Shown piece after piece: positions 1 through 9,938 of a DNA stretch of 64,000 nt. Origin of the DNA: Muriicola sp. Z0-33. Its GTDB lineage: Bacteria; Bacteroidota; Bacteroidia; Flavobacteriales; Flavobacteriaceae. Numbering within the stretch: the first letter of the stretch is position 1; every line of letters begins with the position of its first letter. A program made the translations under genes and the position numbers. Location of the stretch: positions 434,001 through 498,000 of the forward strand of contig NZ_JAFMPW010000002.1 of assembly GCF_026126425.1 (NCBI RefSeq), read 5' to 3'. The notes under the pieces are model-generated. The model made no database searches, was not told the DNA's origin, and saw only the letters and a program-made list of their open reading frames with translations.

Positions 1-390
1 GAAACAGTGAAAACCATAAGTGTTCCTACAAGAAATGACAATGCCCCCGAAGAGGATGAAACAATTATTGTTGGTGTTAGTGAGGTGAAGAGCGGGGTAT
101 TACAAGACTTCTCGGATACGGCAATTTTAACCATAATAGATGAAGATGCTCCTCTGACTATATATCCAAATCCGGCCAAAGCCAATAATAGTGTCCATCT
201 TGAAGGACTCATTACAGGGAATTATCGTATGGGTATTTTCTCTATGTCTGGTGAACTTATTCAGAGCGAACTTATTACTGTTCAGGGAACTACTCATGAA
301 GTTGTTCTGAGCAATATGGCAAGAGGCTTCTATATTATCCGTGCTGCCGGTATACAAAAATCTTTTAGTGGAAAACTAATTGTACAATAA
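1..390 (+). CDS. C-terminal end of a T9SS-sorted surface protein with a Calx-beta-like repeat (5' truncated)
   Basis: Only the last ~130 codons lie in the window; the frame is open to base 1, so the GTG at 7 is not necessarily a start. The first ~45 residues resemble the end of a Calx-beta domain (DNAPEEDETI, then a strand ending TLTIIDEDAP-like). The last ~75 residues, beginning at the IYPNPA motif and ending FSGKLIVQ, match a T9SS type A sorting domain, which directs export across the outer membrane and surface attachment. The catalytic or binding part lies outside the window, so function is unknown. A hairpin 50 bases downstream probably ends the transcript. Confidence 0.85.
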   Translation, partial: ETVKTISVPTRNDNAPEEDETIIVGVSEVKSGVLQDFSDTAILTIIDEDAPLTIYPNPAKANNSVHLEGLITGNYRMGIFSMSGELIQSELITVQGTTHEVVLSNMARGFYIIRAAGIQKSFSGKLIVQ

Positions 391-691
391 AGGTTGGTTT
401 GATTAATAGGGCAATTATTAAGATTTGCCATGTTTTGATTGTGCGGGATATCCCTTGTGGGTATTCCGCACTTCAACTTTATAGCCTTTTCATTTACTCA
501 CTACGGTAACAATGTTAAAAATCCCCTGTATTATGAGGAGTTTGAATCATTTTTAGCACGGTTAAAAGGTGCAGATCGAGTATTTCCGTACGTTATCGAG
601 AATTAAACTACAGTGCGGGTTTCTGTGCTTAAGTTTATAGTCCCTGAATTTTCTGAAACCTTCCTGCTGGCGGGCTATTGGTTAAGTTAAA
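391..691. other. Intergenic region upstream of the DUF5060 gene
   Basis: No gene was found. It holds the 441-471 hairpin and, at about 571-605, two ATCGAG cores 20 bp apart (575-580 and 595-600), about 100 bp before the next gene. These resemble the ATCGA motifs upstream of two other surface-protein genes in this window and could be a regulator site. Confidence 0.4.
441..471 (+). terminator. Imperfect hairpin, likely terminator of the upstream T9SS gene
   Basis: GTGCGGGATATCCC pairs with GGGTATTCCGCAC around a TTGT loop, with one bulge and a mismatch. It is followed by a short T-containing stretch (ttcaacttt). Position 50 bases after the stop codon fits intrinsic termination, although the T-run is weak. 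Confidence 0.55.
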
Positions 692-3600
692 GTGCTATTT
701 GCAACTATGCAAAAAGTACGAAGACCAACCAATGAAATGAGAGCAAACTGGATCAGTAACGCAAAAGAATTTAGGTTATATCTTGTAGTCCTAATAGTCT
801 CGTTTTGCCAAGAAGTTTGTTTTTCCCAGGTTGAAATTAAAGGAGAACAAAGGATTTGGCATACCACTACCCTTCTCTTTGAAGGTCCACAATCTGCTGA
901 AGATAATAGCAACAATCCCTTCCGGAATTATCGCCTTAATGTTTCATTTGTATCACCTTCGGGTAATACCTTTCTGGTACCCGGATACTTCGCCGCAGAC
1001 GGCAATGCAGCAGAAACCGGAGCTAGCTCCGGAAATAAATGGGCTGTACATTTCACGCCTGATGAAATTGGCAGATGGACCTATTTAGTTTCTTTCAGAA
1101 CAGGGAATGAGGTAGCGGTTAGTCTTGAATCATCAGCGGGGGTTCCAATGGCTATGGATGGGGATAGTGGGAGTTTTGAAGTATTTGACAACAATAAATC
1201 ACTACCAGATAACAGGGCAAAAGGCAGATTAAGTTATATGGGGAAGCGCTACCTTAAATTTGAAGGCAGTGATGCATACTTTATAAAAGTAGGTGCCGAT
1301 TCTCCCGAAAACTTACTTGCCCATAAAGACTTCGACAATGCAGTGACCACAAAAGACTGGAGCCCGCATATTATTGATTGGCAAGCTGGTGATCCTGTAT
1401 GGCAGGGAGATAAAGGCAAAGGACTGATTGGTGCGATAAATTATCTGGCCTCCAAAGGAATGAATGCCTTTGCTTTTAATATGTTTAATCTGGACGACCC
1501 TAACACCAACAATGACGGAGGAGACCGGACAATCTGGCCCTGGTCTTCAACAGATATACCACTGATGGAAGGAGCAAGTACCGCATCAATAGATAGCAGA
1601 ATGAGGTACGATGTATCTAAATTGGCCCAATGGGAAATACTTTTTAGCCATGGGGATGCAAAAGGAATGTTTTTACATTTTAAAACACAGGAAAGAGGGA
1701 ATTTAAAATTACTGGATGGCGGTGATCTCGGGGTTCAAAGAAAATTATACTACCGGGAAATCATAGCCAGATTTGGACACCACCTGGCCCTTAACTGGAA
1801 CCTGGGAGAAGAATTTCATATTTATGACCCGGATCTCGTTAGCAGGTTGTCTTCCTATATCAAAGCGGTTGATCCTTATGACCACCTAATTGTTCTGCAT
1901 ACCTTCCCGGGGCAACAAGAGCGTTCTTATAACCCACTTCTTGGCAACAACAGTGGATTAAATGGTGCCTCTCTTCAAATAGATATTTCAAAGGTACACG
2001 AAGAAGTAAAAAAATGGAACGAAGCCTCCAGAGCAAGCGGCAAACAATGGATTGTTAGTAGTGATGAACAAGGGCATTGGAAAGTTGGCGTTACTGTAGA
2101 CGAAGACTTTTCCGGTAGTCATGGCTCTGAACCGGACAACCGAACCTCAGTAAGACATAAAGTGCTATGGGGAACTTTAATGGCCGGTGGTTTTGGAGTA
2201 GAATATTATTTTGGAACACAAACCGGGGAAACAGATTGGTCTTCCGAGAATTGGCGAAGCAGGGCAACAAAGTGGGAAGATGCAAAACTCGCCTACGATT
2301 TCTTTACTTCCTATATCAGGTTTTGGGAAATGGACTCTTACGACGAACTGACCCCTTATACCCAGGATTATTGCCTGGCAGAAATTGGGGAAACTTATGT
2401 AGTTTATTTGCCTGGAGGAAGCACTACGGAAATTGACCTTACCAATATTAGCGGAAATTTTACGGTTCAATGGTTTAACCCACGCAGCGGCGGCCATCTG
2501 AGCAATTCTGATATTACAACAATAAGTGGTGGTGGATTAAGAACCATCGGCCAACCTCCCGGAGACATTAATCTGGATTGGGTTGCTTTAATACAAAGAG
2601 AACAAGCTGCTGCCATACCTGTCAGCGCTATTGCCGTTGTTCCCAATTCCCTGACATTGAGAGAGGGTGATATTGCCACTTTAACCAGACAAATTACCCC
2701 TTTGAATGCCACAAACCTGAACGTGGTCTGGTCTTCAGAACATCCGGACATAGCAACGGTAGATCAAAATGGAATAGTGACTGCTATAAATCAAGGAGTT
2801 ACGGAAATAATGGTCAGAACTGTGGACGGAAATTTTACTGCAACAGCCTATTTAGAGGTAGAACAAAACACAAATCTTAACAAAATAGATGGTTTTACAC
2901 TCATAAACGCCGAAAACAATACAGACCTTCTTTTACTCACCGATAATAGTGCTGTGTACATTTCGCAGTTCCCCACGACACAATTTAATATCAGGGCAGA
3001 TGTCTCAGGAGACATTGTAAAGAGTATAGCAATGCAACTTTCAGGGCCTGTCACCAGAAGCTGGACAGAGCACGAGGCTCCGTTTGCCATGTTTGGAGAT
3101 CTGTTGGGAGATTATTATGGAGCGGCATTACCAGAAGGCACTTATACCCTATCCGGTACGCCATTCACCGCAATTGATGCCACCGGAGATCAGGGGCCTG
3201 TTAAAACCATAAGCTTTACAATTACCGCAGACGGGCAGCTTCTAAACCAGCCGCCGACTGCAATTGCCCTGGCAACGGCTTTAAGTGGCACCTTTCCTTT
3301 GACCATAGATTTTGATGGAACCAATTCCTCGGATGATTACGGAATAGCTACCTTCTTGTGGGACTTCGATGACGGGAATTATAGTTCATCAGCTTTCGCG
3401 ACTCACACTTTCACCGCTGCCGGAGATTATGTAGTTAGCCTTACGGTTACCGATACTTATGGTCTTATAGCCCGAGACACCATTCTAATCAGGGTTTTGG
3501 AACCCGAGATAATACAATATCCGAATTTTACTATGGTTGCTGGAACTACAGGTACAGATCTCTTCAAAATAGTTGATAATATGCTAATTGAAGAAGATAC

Positions 3601-4207
3601 CCTCATGGACCAAAGTGTAAACATCAGGGCCGACTTTACAATGGAAAACATCCAAAGTGTTGCTTTTATCCTAAACGGCAGTATTACCCGGGCCTGGACC
3701 GAAAACGAGGCGCCTTATATGCTATTTGGCGATCATTCATCAAAAAATCAGGGCCAGTTCCTTGTCCCCGGGCTATATACACTCGAGGCCCGTGCTTACA
3801 GCGGTGCACAATTAAGTGGCAACCTCCTGGAAATGGTCTTTGTAGCATTTGAAGTGGTAACCAATAATGCTGCCAATGAAGAAAGTGTTGATCCAAAAAA
3901 CACTAATGGCATCCCATTATCCCAACTGCAAGACCTTAGAAAAGGAGCTATCAAATTACATCCAAACCCAGCAATCGACTTCATTAATGCTGAAATCATT
4001 GGCAGCGAGGGGGAAATATCAAAAATGCTTATTTACGATATAGCTGGTAGTCTTGTTCTTAGCTACAATAATACCAATGCTATTATTCAATCCAAGGGTG
4101 TTTACAAGATAGACACCTCCAATCTGCCAACGGGAGTATACCTGTTAAAGGCCTATACCAGTACTTTTACCACTTTACATTATAAACTGGTAGTTAAAGA
4201 AAAATAA
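692..4207 (+). CDS. T9SS-exported DUF5060 glycosidase-like protein with Ig-like, PKD and duplicated unknown modules
   Basis: 1171 residues from a GTG start; ATG at 737 (residue 16) is the more natural start because the hydrophobic signal peptide and its probable cleavage site before QVEIKG follow directly. Order of parts: DUF5060 beta-sandwich (~47-165); a TIM-barrel-like catalytic region (~175-600) with candidate acidic residues in NLGEEF (~372) and SSDEQGHW (~455); a Big_2 Ig-like domain (~650-723); an unrecognised module (~733-846); a PKD domain (~853-939, WDFDDG motif); a second copy of the unrecognised module (~943-1053); and a T9SS type A sorting domain starting LHPNPA. Families with DUF5060 include putative glycoside hydrolases and polysaccharide-degrading enzymes; the substrate cannot be read from the sequence. 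Confidence 0.85.
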   Translation: MLFATMQKVRRPTNEMRANWISNAKEFRLYLVVLIVSFCQEVCFSQVEIKGEQRIWHTTTLLFEGPQSAEDNSNNPFRNYRLNVSFVSPSGNTFLVPGYFAADGNAAETGASSGNKWAVHFTPDEIGRWTYLVSFRTGNEVAVSLESSAGVPMAMDGDSGSFEVFDNNKSLPDNRAKGRLSYMGKRYLKFEGSDAYFIKVGADSPENLLAHKDFDNAVTTKDWSPHIIDWQAGDPVWQGDKGKGLIGAINYLASKGMNAFAFNMFNLDDPNTNNDGGDRTIWPWSSTDIPLMEGASTASIDSRMRYDVSKLAQWEILFSHGDAKGMFLHFKTQERGNLKLLDGGDLGVQRKLYYREIIARFGHHLALNWNLGEEFHIYDPDLVSRLSSYIKAVDPYDHLIVLHTFPGQQERSYNPLLGNNSGLNGASLQIDISKVHEEVKKWNEASRASGKQWIVSSDEQGHWKVGVTVDEDFSGSHGSEPDNRTSVRHKVLWGTLMAGGFGVEYYFGTQTGETDWSSENWRSRATKWEDAKLAYDFFTSYIRFWEMDSYDELTPYTQDYCLAEIGETYVVYLPGGSTTEIDLTNISGNFTVQWFNPRSGGHLSNSDITTISGGGLRTIGQPPGDINLDWVALIQREQAAAIPVSAIAVVPNSLTLREGDIATLTRQITPLNATNLNVVWSSEHPDIATVDQNGIVTAINQGVTEIMVRTVDGNFTATAYLEVEQNTNLNKIDGFTLINAENNTDLLLLTDNSAVYISQFPTTQFNIRADVSGDIVKSIAMQLSGPVTRSWTEHEAPFAMFGDLLGDYYGAALPEGTYTLSGTPFTAIDATGDQGPVKTISFTITADGQLLNQPPTAIALATALSGTFPLTIDFDGTNSSDDYGIATFLWDFDDGNYSSSAFATHTFTAAGDYVVSLTVTDTYGLIARDTILIRVLEPEIIQYPNFTMVAGTTGTDLFKIVDNMLIEEDTLMDQSVNIRADFTMENIQSVAFILNGSITRAWTENEAPYMLFGDHSSKNQGQFLVPGLYTLEARAYSGAQLSGNLLEMVFVAFEVVTNNAANEESVDPKNTNGIPLSQLQDLRKGAIKLHPNPAIDFINAEIIGSEGEISKMLIYDIAGSLVLSYNNTNAIIQSKGVYKIDTSNLPTGVYLLKAYTSTFTTLHYKLVVKEK

Positions 4208-4250
4208 TCCTTCTGATATAGAATAGAAAATGTAGTATGCCTGTGGTATT

Positions 4251-5210
4251 TTAGGTGTCTAGCGAATTCAGATAATTAAGTACATTTTCATGAATTCTGT
4301 TCTCAATATCACTGACATCGGCTTTGACAAAAGTTTCCCCAGTAATGTTCTCGTAGAGTTCTATATATCTTTCAGAAACTGAAGTAATATATTCATCGCT
4401 CATTTCAGGAACTGTCTGACCTTCAAGCCCCTGAAATCCGTTACTAATTAACCATTGACGAACAAATTCTTTTGAAAGTTGTTTTTGAGGTGCTCCTTCA
4501 GACTGAAGTTGCTCATAACTATCGGCATAAAAATATCGCGAAGAATCCGGAGTGTGTATCTCATCTATCAGTACGATCTTTCCATCTTTTGTTTTGCCAA
4601 ACTCGTATTTAGTATCTACTAATATGAGCCCCCGGCCGGCTGCTATTTCGGTACCCCGTTGAAAAAGCGCTTTGGTATATCGTTCAAGAACTTCATAATC
4701 CTTGGCAGAAACAATTTTTTTTCTAAGTATTTCTTCCTTCGAAATATCTTCATCATGATCTCCCTTTTCGGCCTTGGTAGCCGGGGTTATAATAGGTTCC
4801 GGGAATTTGTCGTTCTCTATCATTCCATCGGGCATAGGTTCCCCGCATAAAATTCTCTTTCCTGCCTTGTACTCCCGCGCAGCATGTCCTGAAAGATATC
4901 CTCTGATGACCATTTCAACCTTAAAAGGCTCACAGGCCATCCCTACAGCCACATTTGGGTCTGGAGTAGCCGATAACCAATTGGGGACAATGTCCTCAGT
5001 GGCTTTCATCATTTTTGTGGCAATCTGATTAAGTATCTGTCCTTTATAAGGAATTCCCTTAGGCATCACAACATCAAAAGCAGATAACCTGTCTGTCGCG
5101 ATCATTATCAGAAGGTTATTACCCATGGAATACACCTCCCTTACCTTCCCTTTATATACACTTTGCTGTCCTGGAAAATTAAAATTTGTAGCTATTATGG
5201 TATTGCTCAT
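4251..5210 (-). CDS. purC: Phosphoribosylaminoimidazole-succinocarboxamide synthase (SAICAR synthetase)
   Basis: 319 residues. It condenses CAIR with aspartate using ATP in de novo purine synthesis, in the cytoplasm. Recognised by the KGKVREVY N-terminus, the TDRLSAFD segment, the [10 protein letters not shown] segment, and the LVDTKYEFG and [12 protein letters not shown] motifs that bind substrate and metal. Length matches the longer PurC form usual in Bacteroidota. The start is 8 bases after the phoH stop on the same strand, so the two are probably co-transcribed. It converges on the DUF5060 gene. Confidence 0.97.
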   Translation of the reverse strand: MSNTIIATNFNFPGQQSVYKGKVREVYSMGNNLLIMIATDRLSAFDVVMPKGIPYKGQILNQIATKMMKATEDIVPNWLSATPDPNVAVGMACEPFKVEMVIRGYLSGHAAREYKAGKRILCGEPMPDGMIENDKFPEPIITPATKAEKGDHDEDISKEEILRKKIVSAKDYEVLERYTKALFQRGTEIAAGRGLILVDTKYEFGKTKDGKIVLIDEIHTPDSSRYFYADSYEQLQSEGAPQKQLSKEFVRQWLISNGFQGLEGQTVPEMSDEYITSVSERYIELYENITGETFVKADVSDIENRIHENVLNYLNSLDT

Positions 5211-5218
5211 GCGGCTTC

Positions 5219-6172
5219 TTAATTCTGATGCTCAATATTTTTATAGGCATCAATAACTTTTTTAACAAGGTTATGTCTGATCACATCCTTGTCATCTAAA
5301 TAAATTATTTCTATGCCTTTGACATTTTTAAGGATTAAAATGGCTTCTTTCAATCCTGAGATAATTCTTCTTGGAAGATCTATCTGCCCGGGATCTCCCG
5401 TCACCATAAATTTTGCATTTCTACCCATTCTTGTCAAAAACATTTTCATTTGAGCATGCGTGGTATTCTGGGCCTCATCAAGTATTACAAAAGCATTATC
5501 TAAGGTCCGCCCCCTCATAAAAGCCATAGGTGCAATTTGAATAGTACCATTTTCTATATAATGTGTAAGCTTTTCTGACGGAATCATATCCCGTAGTGCA
5601 TCGTACAACGGTTGCATATAGGGATCTAGCTTCTCTTTTAAATCTCCTGGTAAAAACCCCAGATTTTCTCCCGCTTCCACAGCCGGCCGGGTTAGAATTA
5701 TACGCTTTACTTCCTTGTTTTTTAAGGCCCTGACAGCCAGGGCCACCCCTGTATATGTTTTTCCTGTCCCAGCCGGGCCAATCGCAAATACCATATCATT
5801 GGTTCCTGTGGCATCTACCAATTTACGTTGGTTTACAGTCTGGGCTTTTATTAATTTCCCATTGACTCCATGAACCAAAACGGCTCCGCTACTTTCCGAA
5901 GAGGCATAGTCGTCTGAACCATTGCTGGTTAACACCCTTTCAATAATATTCTCATCTAATTTATTATACTTTTGAAAGTGGGCAGTCAGCATATTAAAAC
6001 GACGGTCAAATTCTTCCAGCAAAGGCTCATCACCATATACTTTAATCTTGCTTCCCCTGGCGACAATTTTAAGTTTTGGAAAATATTTTTTTAGCAGATC
6101 TATGTTTTCATTCCTGTGCCCAAAAAACTCTCTTGGGCTTATTTCAGTCAGTTCTATCTTAAGTTCGTTCAA
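5219..6172 (-). CDS. phoH: PhoH family ATPase
   Basis: 317 residues with the P-loop GPAGTGKT (132-139), Walker B VILDEAQN (229-236) and a GDPGQIDLP sensor-like segment (259-267), in the usual PhoH order, with an N-terminal KH-like region. PhoH proteins are cytoplasmic nucleotide-binding proteins linked to RNA metabolism and phosphate-starvation responses; the exact role in this phylum is not settled. The start codon is TTG at 6172 ([12 protein letters not shown]); no ATG lies close upstream in frame. It forms a likely two-gene unit with purC. Confidence 0.93.
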   Translation of the reverse strand: MNELKIELTEISPREFFGHRNENIDLLKKYFPKLKIVARGSKIKVYGDEPLLEEFDRRFNMLTAHFQKYNKLDENIIERVLTSNGSDDYASSESSGAVLVHGVNGKLIKAQTVNQRKLVDATGTNDMVFAIGPAGTGKTYTGVALAVRALKNKEVKRIILTRPAVEAGENLGFLPGDLKEKLDPYMQPLYDALRDMIPSEKLTHYIENGTIQIAPMAFMRGRTLDNAFVILDEAQNTTHAQMKMFLTRMGRNAKFMVTGDPGQIDLPRRIISGLKEAILILKNVKGIEIIYLDDKDVIRHNLVKKVIDAYKNIEHQN

Positions 6173-6232
6173 AGAAATGTGCGGTTTAAAGTTGTAGTAA
6201 CCGATTAAATTTCTGTCGGCTATTTTTTTGTG

Positions 6233-6240
6233 TAATTTTG
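6233..6240 (+). promoter_or_regulatory. Candidate Bacteroidota -7 element (TAATTTTG)
   Basis: TAATTTTG matches the TAnnTTTG consensus of the Bacteroidota primary sigma factor and lies 59 bases before the SAM hydrolase start. No clear -33 TTTG is present at the right distance, so the call is tentative. Confidence 0.35.
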
Positions 6241-6298
6241 TTCAACAAACTTAAGTAAAAAATCACTTTGCTTAGGTTAAAAATATCAACAGAGTTGC

Positions 6299-7129
6299 AT
6301 GGCAGTTATTACATTGACTACTGATTTTGGACTAAAAGACCATTTTGTAGGAGCCATAAAAGGAACAATATACAGGGAGTTGGCAGATGCGAGAATCGTT
6401 GATATTTCCCACCAGATTAGTCCCTTTAATATCCACGAATGTGCCTATTTGCTTAAGAATTCATACAAGGCGTTTCCTGAAGGCACCATACATATTGTTG
6501 GGGTAGATTCTGAACCAACTAAAGAAAATCAACACATTGCAGTACTGGTAGACGGGCACTATTTCATCAGCGCAAATAATGGGGTGGTAAGTTTAATAAC
6601 TTCCGAGATAAATCCTGAAAAGGTAGTTGAGATTAATATCCCTAATCCCATTCACGGTTCTTTTCCGGTATTGGATGTTTTTGTGCAGGTGGCTTGTCAT
6701 ATCGCTAGAGGTGGCACCCTTGATGTTGTAGGAAAGAAATTTGATCAACTCAAAGAACTTAAGGAATTCTCCCCCAGAATTACGGATAACGGAAAAACAA
6801 TCGTCGGGAGTGTTATTTACATAGACAACTATGGGAACGTAATTACGAACATTAGAAAAAGTTTATTTGAGGCTTACAGGAATGGCAGGGCATTTACAAT
6901 TAATGCGCGGAATAAGAAGATTTCAGAAATTCATCATAAATACAGCGATATCATCAACTTTGACTTGGAAAAGAATCAGCGCAAGGGCCCGGGAGACTTA
7001 CTTGCGTTATTTAATTCCTCGGGTTATATAGAATTAGCCATATACAAAAGCGATTTAAATACCGTTGGCGGGGCATCCAGTCTTCTGGGCCTTGATTACA
7101 GGGATACCATCCTGATAAATTTCGTATAG
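6299..7129 (+). CDS. S-adenosyl-L-methionine hydrolase (adenosine-forming), DUF62 family
   Basis: 276 residues of the SAM hydroxide adenosyltransferase/fluorinase fold. The start ITLTTDFGLKDHFVGAIKG is the family signature; IDNYGNVITNI near residue 178 begins the C-terminal beta-barrel. Such enzymes usually cleave SAM to adenosine and methionine with water; true halogenases are rare. It is cytoplasmic. The stop codon is directly followed by the ATG of the next gene, so it heads a run with the monooxygenase-like gene and gldFG. Confidence 0.9.
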   Translation: MAVITLTTDFGLKDHFVGAIKGTIYRELADARIVDISHQISPFNIHECAYLLKNSYKAFPEGTIHIVGVDSEPTKENQHIAVLVDGHYFISANNGVVSLITSEINPEKVVEINIPNPIHGSFPVLDVFVQVACHIARGGTLDVVGKKFDQLKELKEFSPRITDNGKTIVGSVIYIDNYGNVITNIRKSLFEAYRNGRAFTINARNKKISEIHHKYSDIINFDLEKNQRKGPGDLLALFNSSGYIELAIYKSDLNTVGGASSLLGLDYRDTILINFV

Positions 7130-7426
7130 ATGATTGTAAGGATTGTAAAATTGACATTCAGAAGCGAAAATATTGCTAGTTTTGAGCAGATATTTAAGGA
7201 TACAAAAGACCGTATAAGAAATTTTGAAGGCTGTAGTAATTTAGAATTATATCAGAGCACTGACGAGCCCGGTGTTTTTTTTACATATAGCTACTGGAAC
7301 TCTGATAAAGATTTACAGGCATACCGGCAATCAGATTTCTTTAAGAAGGTTTGGGCAGAAACAAAGAGATTGTTTAAGGAAAAACCACAGGCCTGGAGCC
7401 TCAATAAAATCGAAAAACTGAACTAA
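7130..7426 (+). CDS. Antibiotic biosynthesis monooxygenase (ABM) family protein
   Basis: 98 residues with the ferredoxin-like fold of the ABM/YgiN group (MIVRIVKLTF start, a central FEGCSNLELYQ strand pair, then SYWNSDKDLQAYRQS). Such small dimeric proteins act as quinol monooxygenases, haem-degrading enzymes or uncharacterised oxidases; nothing here separates these. The start codon abuts the SAM hydrolase stop and the stop lies two bases before gldF, so translation is likely coupled. Confidence 0.8.
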   Translation: MIVRIVKLTFRSENIASFEQIFKDTKDRIRNFEGCSNLELYQSTDEPGVFFTYSYWNSDKDLQAYRQSDFFKKVWAETKRLFKEKPQAWSLNKIEKLN

Positions 7427-7428
7427 AT

Positions 7429-8160
7429 ATGCTCGCTATCTTCAAAAGAGAATTAACCTCCTTCTTCTCCTCTCCTACAGGCTATCTGGTGGTTGGTCTT
7501 TTCCTTGTGATAAATGGCTTATTCTTATGGGTATTTAAAGGACCTTTCAACATCTTTGATTACGGTTTTGCCGATCTCAGTAAATTATTTCTTTTAGCTC
7601 CCTGGGTGTTTTTATTTCTTATTCCTGCAATTACTATGAGAAGTTTTTCTGAGGAGCGAAAATTGGGAACCCTGGAGTTACTCTTTATTAAACCACTAGG
7701 GGTCTGGAATACGGTAGCAGGTAAATTCCTGGGTACACTGGTACTGGCACTTATTGCAATAGCACCTACTGTACTTTATGTGTTCGCCATCTCGGCATTG
7801 GGCAGTACAGAAGGGAATTTGGATATCGGATTGGTATTGGGATCTTACTTCGGATTAATCTTTCTGATAGTTGCATATACTGCCATAGGTTTGTTCGCCT
7901 CCGTAATTACAGATAATCAGATTGTCGCTTTTTTGGTGGGGGTTTTACTCTGCTTTGCATTTTACTATGGTTTTGAAGCCGTAGGAACCTTGTTCACCAG
8001 TGGCAGTACTGCTTTGTTCATAGAAAATTTTGGAATGAAATCGCATTTCGAAAGTATGGCTGCAGGAGTGGTCAATACCAAAGATCTTATCTATTTTGCA
8101 AGTCTTGCGATATTCTTTCTTTATACGGCCGTAAATCATTTAAATAATCTGGAACGTTAA
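7429..8160 (+). CDS. gldF: Gliding-motility ABC transporter permease GldF
   Basis: 243 residues with about six membrane segments. It has the ABC-2 permease signature region PAITMRSFSEERKLGTLELL (~63-82), placing it with NosY/GldF-type permeases. GldF works with GldG and the ATPase GldA in gliding of Flavobacterium johnsoniae. Its stop overlaps the gldG start by one base. No gldA ATPase gene is in this window, as expected from the usual separate location. Confidence 0.92.
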   Translation: MLAIFKRELTSFFSSPTGYLVVGLFLVINGLFLWVFKGPFNIFDYGFADLSKLFLLAPWVFLFLIPAITMRSFSEERKLGTLELLFIKPLGVWNTVAGKFLGTLVLALIAIAPTVLYVFAISALGSTEGNLDIGLVLGSYFGLIFLIVAYTAIGLFASVITDNQIVAFLVGVLLCFAFYYGFEAVGTLFTSGSTALFIENFGMKSHFESMAAGVVNTKDLIYFASLAIFFLYTAVNHLNNLER

Positions 8161-9830
8161 TGAAAAAATCCGCTGTTTTTTCAATTGTCAAAGTCGTTAT
8201 CCTGCTTGTAATTATTAATGTTGCGGGGCATTATTTCTATGCCAGATTTGACCTGACCGAAGATAGAAGGTACACCCTCTCCCAGGCCGCAATTGATGCG
8301 GTTAGTACAATTGAAAACCCTGTTGTAGTTGATGTGCTGTTAGATGGAGATCAGCTTCCTTCTGAATTCATAAGATTAAGACAGGAAACCAAACAAATTT
8401 TGGAGGAGTTTGCCTCTGAAAACAAGAATATCAAATTCAGTTTTATCAACCCCAAGGAAGATCCTTCACAGGCAGAAGTCACAATGGCACAATTGGAGAG
8501 CATCGGTTTAAAACCTGCCAATGTTACCACTGAAGATAATGGTAAGGTGTCTCAGGAAAAGCTCTTCCCATGGGCCATGGTTACAAATAGTACTACCACA
8601 GTGAAAGTACCATTGCTGAAGAATAAGCTGGGTGCTGCCATGGAAGACCGCATTAATAATTCTGTCCAGAATCTTGAGTATGCCTTTGCCGACGCTTTTA
8701 CAAAACTTGGAATTAAAGAAAAAAAGCGTATTGCGGTAATTAAGGGAAATGGGGAGTTAGCAGATATTTCCATAGCCGATTATCTCAGTGCTATCAGGGA
8801 TTATTACAATATAGGGGCTATTACCCTGGATTCCGTAGCTACCAATCCGCAAAATGTACTCGATCAGCTTAAAACCTATGATCTTGCCATTATTGCCAAG
8901 CCCACAGAAGCTTTCACAGATGCAGAAAAATATGTGTTGGACCAATTTGTGGTCGATGGCGGTAAATCTCTCTGGCTGGTAGATCAGGTAGCAATAGAAC
9001 TTGATAGCCTTTTCAATCCCAAGGGCAGCGCAATGGCTTACCCGCGAGAACTAAATCTTAACGATTTTTTCTTTAGTTATGGGCTGCGTATTAATCCAGT
9101 ACTGGTAAGCGACCTGTATTTTACTCAGATCGTTTTAGCTTCTGGAGAGGGCAATAGCTCGCAATACAATCCGGTGCCCTGGTACTACAATCCCATGGTT
9201 TTTTCCAGGGACAACCACCCCATAACCAATAACCTGGAAGCCGTGAGGTTTCAGTTCTCCAACACTATAGACACCCTGAAAAACAATTACAAAAAAACCA
9301 TACTGTATTGGAGTTCACCATTATCCAGGCCGGAAGGCACCCCTAAGCAGATTAGCCTTGATATTATCAATACCCCTCCGGATAAAGCCAAATATAACGA
9401 GGGAAATCTACCGCTGGCCGTGCTGGTTGAAGGGGAGTTTTCTTCTGCCTTTGCCAACCGGGTTAAACCGTTAAATCTTTCCGGTGTAAAAGAAAAGGGC
9501 GTGGAAAATAAGATGCTGGTGATTGCCGATGGGGACCTGATAAAGAATCAACTCAGGGGAGGAATTCCACTGGAACTTGGTTTTGATAAATGGACGAATA
9601 ACTTCTACGGCAACAAGGAATTTCTAATAAATGCCATTAATTACCAGCTAGACGACACCGGACTTATAAACATTCGGAACAAGAAAGTAACCATACCCCT
9701 GCTGGATCAGAATAAGATATTGGAACAGAAAAGGAAATGGCAACTGATTAACATTGGGCTTCCTGTAGTGATTGTCATTATTTTTGGCATGACCTTTAAT
9801 TACTTTAGAAAGAAAAAATATGGGAGTTAG
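8160..9830 (+). CDS. gldG: Gliding-motility ABC transporter substrate-binding protein GldG
   Basis: 556 residues: an N-terminal membrane anchor (~9-28), a large periplasmic DUF4350/ABC_transp_aux-like domain with the YFYARFDLTEDRRYTLS-like segment at residues ~25-42, and a C-terminal membrane helix (~530-548) ending in a basic tail. The length and gldF-gldG order are those of flavobacterial gliding loci. It is the accessory subunit of the GldAFG transporter, thought to affect adhesin placement or stability during gliding. Confidence 0.93.
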   Translation: MKKSAVFSIVKVVILLVIINVAGHYFYARFDLTEDRRYTLSQAAIDAVSTIENPVVVDVLLDGDQLPSEFIRLRQETKQILEEFASENKNIKFSFINPKEDPSQAEVTMAQLESIGLKPANVTTEDNGKVSQEKLFPWAMVTNSTTTVKVPLLKNKLGAAMEDRINNSVQNLEYAFADAFTKLGIKEKKRIAVIKGNGELADISIADYLSAIRDYYNIGAITLDSVATNPQNVLDQLKTYDLAIIAKPTEAFTDAEKYVLDQFVVDGGKSLWLVDQVAIELDSLFNPKGSAMAYPRELNLNDFFFSYGLRINPVLVSDLYFTQIVLASGEGNSSQYNPVPWYYNPMVFSRDNHPITNNLEAVRFQFSNTIDTLKNNYKKTILYWSSPLSRPEGTPKQISLDIINTPPDKAKYNEGNLPLAVLVEGEFSSAFANRVKPLNLSGVKEKGVENKMLVIADGDLIKNQLRGGIPLELGFDKWTNNFYGNKEFLINAINYQLDDTGLINIRNKKVTIPLLDQNKILEQKRKWQLINIGLPVVIVIIFGMTFNYFRKKKYGS

Positions 9831-9841
9831 CTGTTGATAAG

Positions 9842-9877
9842 TTTGTTTTATTCAATTGGACATTTGGGATATATTTG
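9842..9877 (+). promoter_or_regulatory. Candidate dnaN promoter (TTTG / TATATTTG)
   Basis: TATATTTG at 9870-9877 fits the TAnnTTTG -7 consensus. A TTTG at 9842-9845 lies 24 bases upstream, slightly longer than the usual -33 spacing. The site is 61 bases before the dnaN start in the only real gap of this run. Confidence 0.4.
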
Positions 9878-9938
9878 TTTAATTGGAAATGCATTGCCTA
9901 GGCTCGTAAAAGCCTTAAACAACTAAGAATAACCAAGA

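Noticed and set aside
6299-7129. True fluorinase or chlorinase
   Set aside because: The DUF62 fold is shared, but most members are SAM hydrolases and no halogenase-specific loop can be shown by eye.
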